NCBI GenBank assembly: GCA_946892075.1
Contig: CAMPNZ010000056.1
Coordinates: 1 to 8,561 of the forward strand
Direction of reading: 5' to 3'
DNA length: 8,561 bases
Source of the DNA: an uncultured Coriobacteriales bacterium
Lineage (GTDB): Bacteria > Actinomycetota > Coriobacteriia > Coriobacteriales > Eggerthellaceae
Position numbers and translations under genes: made by a program. The notes under the pieces were generated by a model, which was not told where the DNA came from, ran no database searches, and saw only the letters and a list, made by a program, of their open reading frames with translations. Of this stretch, positions 5,086 through 8,561 are shown one piece after another (positions within the stretch are counted from its first letter, which is position 1; each line of letters opens with the position of its first letter).

Positions 5086-7095
5086 TTATGCGTGTGCGGT
5101 TGCAGAACCTGCAGAATCTTCGTGCGATGCCGCTATCTGTGACGTTCCCGTTTGCAACGCGCCCGTCTGCGACGTTCCCGCGTTCTCGGCATTTTCGGGG
5201 CGAATCATAAGTGCGCGCATGGCGTTCAAAATGGCAATGACGGTTACGCCTACATCGCCAAACACCGCCATCCACATGTTTGCGATACCAATAACAGGCA
5301 GCGCAAGAATCATCACAGCCAGTTTCACGCCCAGCGCAAATACAATGTTTTGCCACACGATGCGCACCGTTTTACGCGACAGATTTATAGCGAACGGAAT
5401 TTTTGACAGCTTGTCGTCCATAAGTACCACGTCGGCGGCTTCGATAGCAGCGTCAGTGCCAAGCGCGCCCATGGCAATTCCGATATCCGAGCGCATTAGA
5501 ACGGGCGCGTCGTTGATGCCATCGCCAACAAAGGCAAGTTTTCCCTTTTCAGAAGTGGTTTTAAGCAGTTCTTCCACGCGGCTTACTTTGTCTTGCGGCA
5601 ACAGTTGCGCGCAATACGAGTCAACGCCCAGCTTCTGCGCAACCATTTCGGCCGTTTCAGCGCGATCGCCTGTAAGCATGACCACTTTCTGTACGCCCGC
5701 CTTGTGAATGTTGGAAATTGCGTCGATGGCCTCGGATTTTATCATGTCGGCAATAACGATGTGGCCAATGTAGGCGCCGTCAAGCGCTACATGCAGCACC
5801 GTTCCCATCAGTTCGCAACCCGACCAGCTGATGCCTTCTTCTTCCATAAGGCGCGTATTTCCTACAACTACCTGGCGATTTCCAATGCGTGCACGAATGC
5901 CAGCGCCGCCCTCTTCCACTACATCTTCCACGTGCGATGAATCAATTTCGCCCTCGTAGGTTTGTTTGAGCGAAAGCGCGATGGGGTGATCGGAGTACGC
6001 TTCCGCGTGCGCAGCCATGGAAAGCACCAGGTCGGGGTCGACACCCGATTGCGGATGAATGGCAACTACACTAAAGGTGCCGTTGGTAAGCGTTCCCGTT
6101 TTGTCGAAAACCGTGGTTTCTACCTGGGCAAGCGACTCAAGATAGTTTGAACCTTTAATGAGAATGCCAGCACGCGACGCCGCGCCAATGCCTCCGAAGA
6201 ACGACAGCGGAACGCTGATAACCAGCGCGCAGGGGCAGCTTACTACCAGGAAAATGAGCGCGCTTTGAATAGCTTGCGACCAGCTGGTTTGCAGCAAAAA
6301 GGGGCTTGCCAGCGCGATGAGCAGGGCAATTACAACCACGACGGGCGTATAAAAACGCGCAAAACGAGTGATGAAGTTCTCGGTGCGCGCTTTTTTCTCG
6401 CTGGCAGTTTCTACCAGTTCAAGGATGCGTGCAACGCTTGATTGCTCGAAGGGTTTTAGAGCCTCAACGTGCAACGGAGCGTTCATGTTCACGCAGCCGC
6501 TGGTCACAAGCGCGCCTTCCTCAACCACGCGCGGAACGCTTTCGCCTGTGAGCGCCGACGTGTCAAGTTGGCTTTTCCCTTGCAGCACCTTGCCGTCTAG
6601 AGGGATGCGCTCACCAGGCTTTACGACGAACACGTCGCCCACGTTCAAGTCGTAGGGGTCAACTTGCACCAGTTCACCGTTCTGCTCGATGTTTGCGTAG
6701 TCGGGCGCGATGTCCATCATGTCGGCAATCGACTTGCGCGTTTTGCCAACCGCATACAACTCGAACCATTCTCCCACCTTGTAAAATATCATTACCGCGG
6801 CGCCTTCCGCCATGTGCGGCTGACTTTCCGGGAAGAACACCAGCGCGAACGCTCCGACAGTAGCGATTACCATCAAGAAGCTTTCGTCAAGCACCTGACC
6901 ATGGGTTATGCCGTGGATGGCTTTTGCGATGACGTCATACCCAGCAATGAGGTAGGGTATAAGGAAAAGCGCGAACTCGGCGTACAGATCGTAGGGATCA
7001 GCGAAAAATGCGTGCAAAGGCAGCAGCTCAATAACAATAAAGAAGAAGAGTGCGACGCCTATGCGCAGGAGTGTCTTTTTTTGTTTTGCAGTCAT
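5086..7095 (-). CDS. P1B-2 type Zn/Cd/Pb-exporting P-type ATPase (ZntA/CadA family)
   Basis: A 669-residue integral membrane pump that uses ATP to export divalent soft metals. Visible motifs are TGES at 183-186 (actuator domain), CPC at 287-289 in the metal-site helix, the phosphorylated DKTGT at 331-335, the P1B HP dipeptide at 370-371, TGD at 475-477 and GDGINDAP at 524-531. Lys591 in the following helix and the DVG motif at 614-616 in the last helix match the Zn/Cd/Pb subgroup and not copper pumps. The N-terminus goes straight into membrane helices from residue 10: there is no HMA domain, which this family often carries, and a separate HMA protein lies upstream. AAAGGA (complement of 7101-7106) precedes the ATG by 5 bases. 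Residues 633-669 form an odd polar tail with a 10-residue repeat (GTSQ...GTSQ). Likely regulated by the ArsR-type gene of the cluster. Confidence 0.95.
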   Translation of the reverse strand: MTAKQKKTLLRIGVALFFFIVIELLPLHAFFADPYDLYAEFALFLIPYLIAGYDVIAKAIHGITHGQVLDESFLMVIATVGAFALVFFPESQPHMAEGAAVMIFYKVGEWFELYAVGKTRKSIADMMDIAPDYANIEQNGELVQVDPYDLNVGDVFVVKPGERIPLDGKVLQGKSQLDTSALTGESVPRVVEEGALVTSGCVNMNAPLHVEALKPFEQSSVARILELVETASEKKARTENFITRFARFYTPVVVVIALLIALASPFLLQTSWSQAIQSALIFLVVSCPCALVISVPLSFFGGIGAASRAGILIKGSNYLESLAQVETTVFDKTGTLTNGTFSVVAIHPQSGVDPDLVLSMAAHAEAYSDHPIALSLKQTYEGEIDSSHVEDVVEEGGAGIRARIGNRQVVVGNTRLMEEEGISWSGCELMGTVLHVALDGAYIGHIVIADMIKSEAIDAISNIHKAGVQKVVMLTGDRAETAEMVAQKLGVDSYCAQLLPQDKVSRVEELLKTTSEKGKLAFVGDGINDAPVLMRSDIGIAMGALGTDAAIEAADVVLMDDKLSKIPFAINLSRKTVRIVWQNIVFALGVKLAVMILALPVIGIANMWMAVFGDVGVTVIAILNAMRALMIRPENAENAGTSQTGALQTGTSQIAASHEDSAGSATAHA
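5141..5180 (-). repeat. 30-base repeat encoding the ATPase C-terminal tail
   Basis: GACGTTCCCG occurs at 5141-5150 and again at 5171-5180, 30 bases apart, with similar flanks; in the protein this is GTSQ repeated after 10 residues. The word GTTCCCGTTTGC at 5144-5155 is also found at 7236-7247 in the spacer on the other side of the gene. Confidence 0.6.
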
Positions 7096-7221
7096 ATGTG
7101 TCCTTTACAGAAATCGTGAGCGTACGGTGACGCGGTGTCGGTGCCGGTGGCGGCGCTGGTTGAGGTGCTGGGTGCGGTGCTGGCGCGGTTACGGTGCCTG
7201 CGCTGGCGCTGGTTGCAGCGG

Positions 7222-7447
7222 GGTTCTCGGGTGTTGTTCCCGTTTGCCGTTGAGAACCAGTGGCGCTGGCTCTGGTGGCGGTGGTTGCGGTTGCGGTGCT
7301 GGCGGAGCTGCTGGCGCTGGTGGCGGTGGTGTTACCGGTTGCGAGCCGTTCCCGTTGCTAACCAGTAGCGCCGGTTGCAAGCAAGTGACACCGTTCCCGC
7401 TCCTGTTCTTGCGCCGGTACATCGCCGAGCTCGCACCCGTTCCCGCT
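7222..7447. repeat. Degenerate GC-rich repeat array between the HMA and ATPase genes
   Basis: GTTCCCGYT words start at 7348, 7393 and 7439, spaced 45-46 bases, with GCGCCGGT at similar offsets in the first two units. A related copy at 7236 shares GTTCCCGTT and AACCAGT(G/A)GCGC with the 7348 unit. GGTTCTC (7222-7228) and GAGAACC (7252-7258) are an exact inverted repeat around one copy. The 7096-7474 region holds no supportable gene: minus-strand frames give Pro/Ala/Gln-rich products, plus-strand frames Gly/Cys/Trp-rich ones, none with a ribosome-binding site. Confidence 0.6.
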
Positions 7448-7474
7448 GGTAAGCCTCGCTATTGCTAGCGTGCG

Positions 7475-7693
7475 TTACGCGCGAAACGTGCAATCAGGCT
7501 CAATGGCGTTGAACGTTTTTTTCGCAAGCTCGTAGGCCTCGTTGAAGTTCTCGTCTTGCGCCTCAAGCGTAAAACGCATGGTAAGCGCGTTCACTTTTGC
7601 GTCCTCTACCAGCGGCGACTTTTTCAGCGTATCTTCAATTTTGCTGCCGCAGTTCGGGCACAATTCTCCGTCTAGTCTAATTACTCGTTTCAT
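7475..7693 (-). CDS. Free-standing heavy-metal-associated (HMA) domain protein
   Basis: A 72-residue soluble protein with the ferredoxin-like HMA layout: strand KRVIRLDG, metal loop GELCPNCGSKIE with Cys12 and Cys15, helix, strand VEDAKVNALTMRFTLEA, then a second helix (NFNEAYELAKKTFNAIEP) and a final CTF. The CxxC pair binds a soft metal ion. In many pumps of the ZntA/CadA type this domain is the ATPase N-terminus; here the pump lacks it, so this protein probably supplies metal to the pump or buffers it. The start is the ATG at 7693, because AAGGAAGG (complement of 7699-7706) sits 5 bases before it; the longer in-frame start at 7744 has no such site. It lies 118 bases after the ArsR gene and 379 bases before the ATPase. 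Confidence 0.85.
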   Translation of the reverse strand: MKRVIRLDGELCPNCGSKIEDTLKKSPLVEDAKVNALTMRFTLEAQDENFNEAYELAKKTFNAIEPDCTFRA

Positions 7694-7811
7694 AATTACC
7701 TTCCTTTTCCCCTGATGGTTCTTGTTTTTTTCTTCCCAATTCAACAGACGATACCTACATTGTTGCGCTGTTACGCCGTTGATTCTTCGTGCATCGCTGC
7801 GTTGCGCACCA

Positions 7812-8324
7812 CTACTCGCAGATGTGCGTCATGCCCTGTGCGATCATGGTGTACACGTGGTCGTCGGCCAGCGAATAGACGATGTTTTTGCCGTCGCGGC
7901 GGAATTTCACCAGGTGAGCCTGCTTTAGAAGGCGTAGCTGGTGCGAAACTGCGCTTTGCGATACGCCAAGTGCGTGCTCGATGTCGGCGACGCAAAATTC
8001 GCGCCCCAGCAGCAAACACAGGATGCGAATGCGCGTGGTGTCCGACAGCGCTTTGAACAGGTCGGCAAGTTCGTAGAGCAGTTCTGCCTCGGGCATCTCT
8101 TCGAACGCGTCGTTTTCGCTGGCGCTGGTGGTGGTGGCGGCGGTGGTGGCAGTTGCGGCGGTTGCGGTTGCGGCGGTGTTGGCAGTTGCGGCGGTGTTGG
8201 CAGTTGCGACGGTGCTATCGGTTGCTGCGCTGGCATGGAGGCTTGGAGCGGCGGTGTTTGTGCTGGTGGTAGCCTGGTTTGTGTGCTTTTCAGCTGGTGT
8301 TTTTGTGTTATGCTTGCTATTCAT
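7812..8324 (-). CDS. ArsR/SmtB-family zinc-type metal sensor repressor with low-complexity N-terminal extension
   Basis: The 170-residue protein has an ordinary ArsR core in residues 77-170: ELADLFKALSDTTRIRIL, then GREFCVADIEHALGVSQSAVSHQLRLLKQAHLV (winged helix-turn-helix) and the wing FRRDGKNIVYSL. The end carries Asp154, His156, His167 and Glu170, the exact D-x-H-x10-H-x2-E spacing of the SmtB alpha-5 zinc site; Cys111 is the lone Cys of the ELCVxD-like segment. Such repressors leave the operator when zinc or cadmium binds. Residues 1-76 are an unusual Thr/Ala-rich extension including a six-residue repeat (TAATAN). The ATG at 8324 has GAAAGG 10 bases upstream; the ATG at 8096 would give a normal 94-residue repressor but has poor spacing to its upstream GAAGAG. 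It is first in the metal-efflux cluster. Confidence 0.9.
   Translation of the reverse strand: MNSKHNTKTPAEKHTNQATTSTNTAAPSLHASAATDSTVATANTAATANTAATATAATATTAATTTSASENDAFEEMPEAELLYELADLFKALSDTTRIRILCLLLGREFCVADIEHALGVSQSAVSHQLRLLKQAHLVKFRRDGKNIVYSLADDHVYTMIAQGMTHICE
8170..8223 (-). repeat. 18-base tandem repeat in the ArsR N-terminal extension
   Basis: Two identical 18-base units (8170-8187 and 8188-8205, plus-strand sequence GCGGCGGTGTTGGCAGTT) and a diverged third at 8206-8223 encode the TAATAN hexapeptides. Shorter related GCGGTT units continue to about 8110. Length is a multiple of three, so changes in copy number keep the frame. Confidence 0.85.
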
Positions 8325-8376
8325 AGTGCCGCTACCTTTCAACAATCCATTCCAACATTCAATCCCATGTGCGTAT

Positions 8377-8403
8377 TTCGTTCAGTCTTGCTTGACGAAC
8401 GAA
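8377..8403. promoter_or_regulatory. Inverted repeat upstream of the ArsR gene; candidate operator
   Basis: TTCGTTC (8377-8383) and GAACGAA (8397-8403) are exact inverted arms with a 13-base centre, 53-79 bases upstream of the ATG. ArsR-type repressors bind imperfect inverted repeats near their own promoter, but this spacing differs from the usual TGAA-N6-TTCA form and no clear -10/-35 pair is seen around it. The rest of the 8325-8561 region shows no supportable gene. Confidence 0.35.
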
Positions 8404-8561
8404 CCGCCCGCGCCACTCGCGCGTTTCAACACGCTCACCAGCATCTTCCCGCCGCCATGTTGCGTGCGCGCTTTGGTGCGCCGTTACTCGTCCACGCGTT
8501 CCGATGCGTTCCCAAACTCGCACCGCCCACGCGCTTTGACGCCCTTCCCAACGTCATTGCG

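Noticed and set aside
5081..7119. Several plus-strand frames of 62-208 residues opposite the ATPase
   Set aside because: The minus frame has every P-type ATPase motif over its full length; the others are shadows.
7189..7422. Minus-strand Pro/Gln-rich 77-residue frame between the HMA and ATPase genes
   Set aside because: No ribosome-binding site; composition comes from GGTGCTGG-type repeats; no conserved domain.
7061..7468. Plus-strand Gly/Cys-rich 135-residue frame
   Set aside because: It overlaps the ATPase start on the opposite strand, has no ribosome-binding site and its composition reflects the repeats.
7694..7744. Longer start for the HMA protein at 7744
   Set aside because: No ribosome-binding site; the added MNWEEKNKNHQGKRKVI residues come from the leader that contains the AAGGAAGG site for 7693.
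8457..8561. Open plus-strand frame from an ATG at 8457 to the window end
   Set aside because: No ribosome-binding site and an Arg/Pro/Ala-rich product without recognisable features; too little is visible to call a gene.

Overview
The window looks like chromosomal DNA from an actinobacterium of the class Coriobacteriia (Eggerthella/Slackia/Cryptobacterium side). The evidence is the L10 and L12 protein sequences, an Ala-rich LAxT-type cell-wall sorting signal, a DUF4013-like membrane protein and roughly balanced base composition. The class is an inference from protein style; the genus is not resolved.

Layout from left to right. (1) 1-902 (+) is the 3' end of a large surface protein: FIVAR-like helices, a long Gly/Ala/Thr linker and a C-terminal wall-sorting signal, closed by a strong terminator at 1036-1069. 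(2) 1070-1338 has no convincing gene but carries imperfect direct repeats. (3) 1339-1470 (-) is a very small single-helix membrane protein with its own promoter. (4) Divergent from it, 1561-2829 (+) is the ribosomal stalk unit: promoter, L10 autoregulatory leader with a terminator hairpin, rplJ, a repeat-rich spacer and rplL, ending in a terminator at 2983-3027. Neither rplKA nor rpoBC flanks it. (5) 3006-3748 (-) is an AT-richer insert: an AbiEi-type antitoxin overlapping by ATGA the start of what looks like a decayed AbiEii toxin gene. (6) 3983-4852 (+) is a DUF4013-like membrane protein with a terminator at 5036-5068. (7) 5086-8324 (-) is a metal-efflux cluster, in transcription order: an ArsR/SmtB-type sensor with a complete alpha-5 zinc site, a free-standing HMA metal-binding protein (CxxC), and a P1B-2 Zn/Cd/Pb-exporting ATPase with no HMA domain of its own. 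The likely logic is that excess metal releases the sensor from DNA, and the small HMA protein and the pump are then made. The beginning of the pump gene is separated from the HMA gene by 379 bases of repeat-rich DNA.

A theme across the window is degenerate GC-rich tandem repetition outside conserved domains: spacers (1154-1302, 2348-2427, 2832-2957, 7222-7447), the ATPase C-terminal tail (5141-5180) and the N-terminal extension of the ArsR regulator (8170-8223). Several of these arrays share a CGTTCCC core in the same orientation. I found no CRISPR array, tRNA, rRNA, transposase or integrase. The most unusual items are the repeat-driven protein tails, the split HMA/ATPase arrangement, the orphaned AbiEi beside a toxin remnant, and the G-to-A sorting motif LAKTA.
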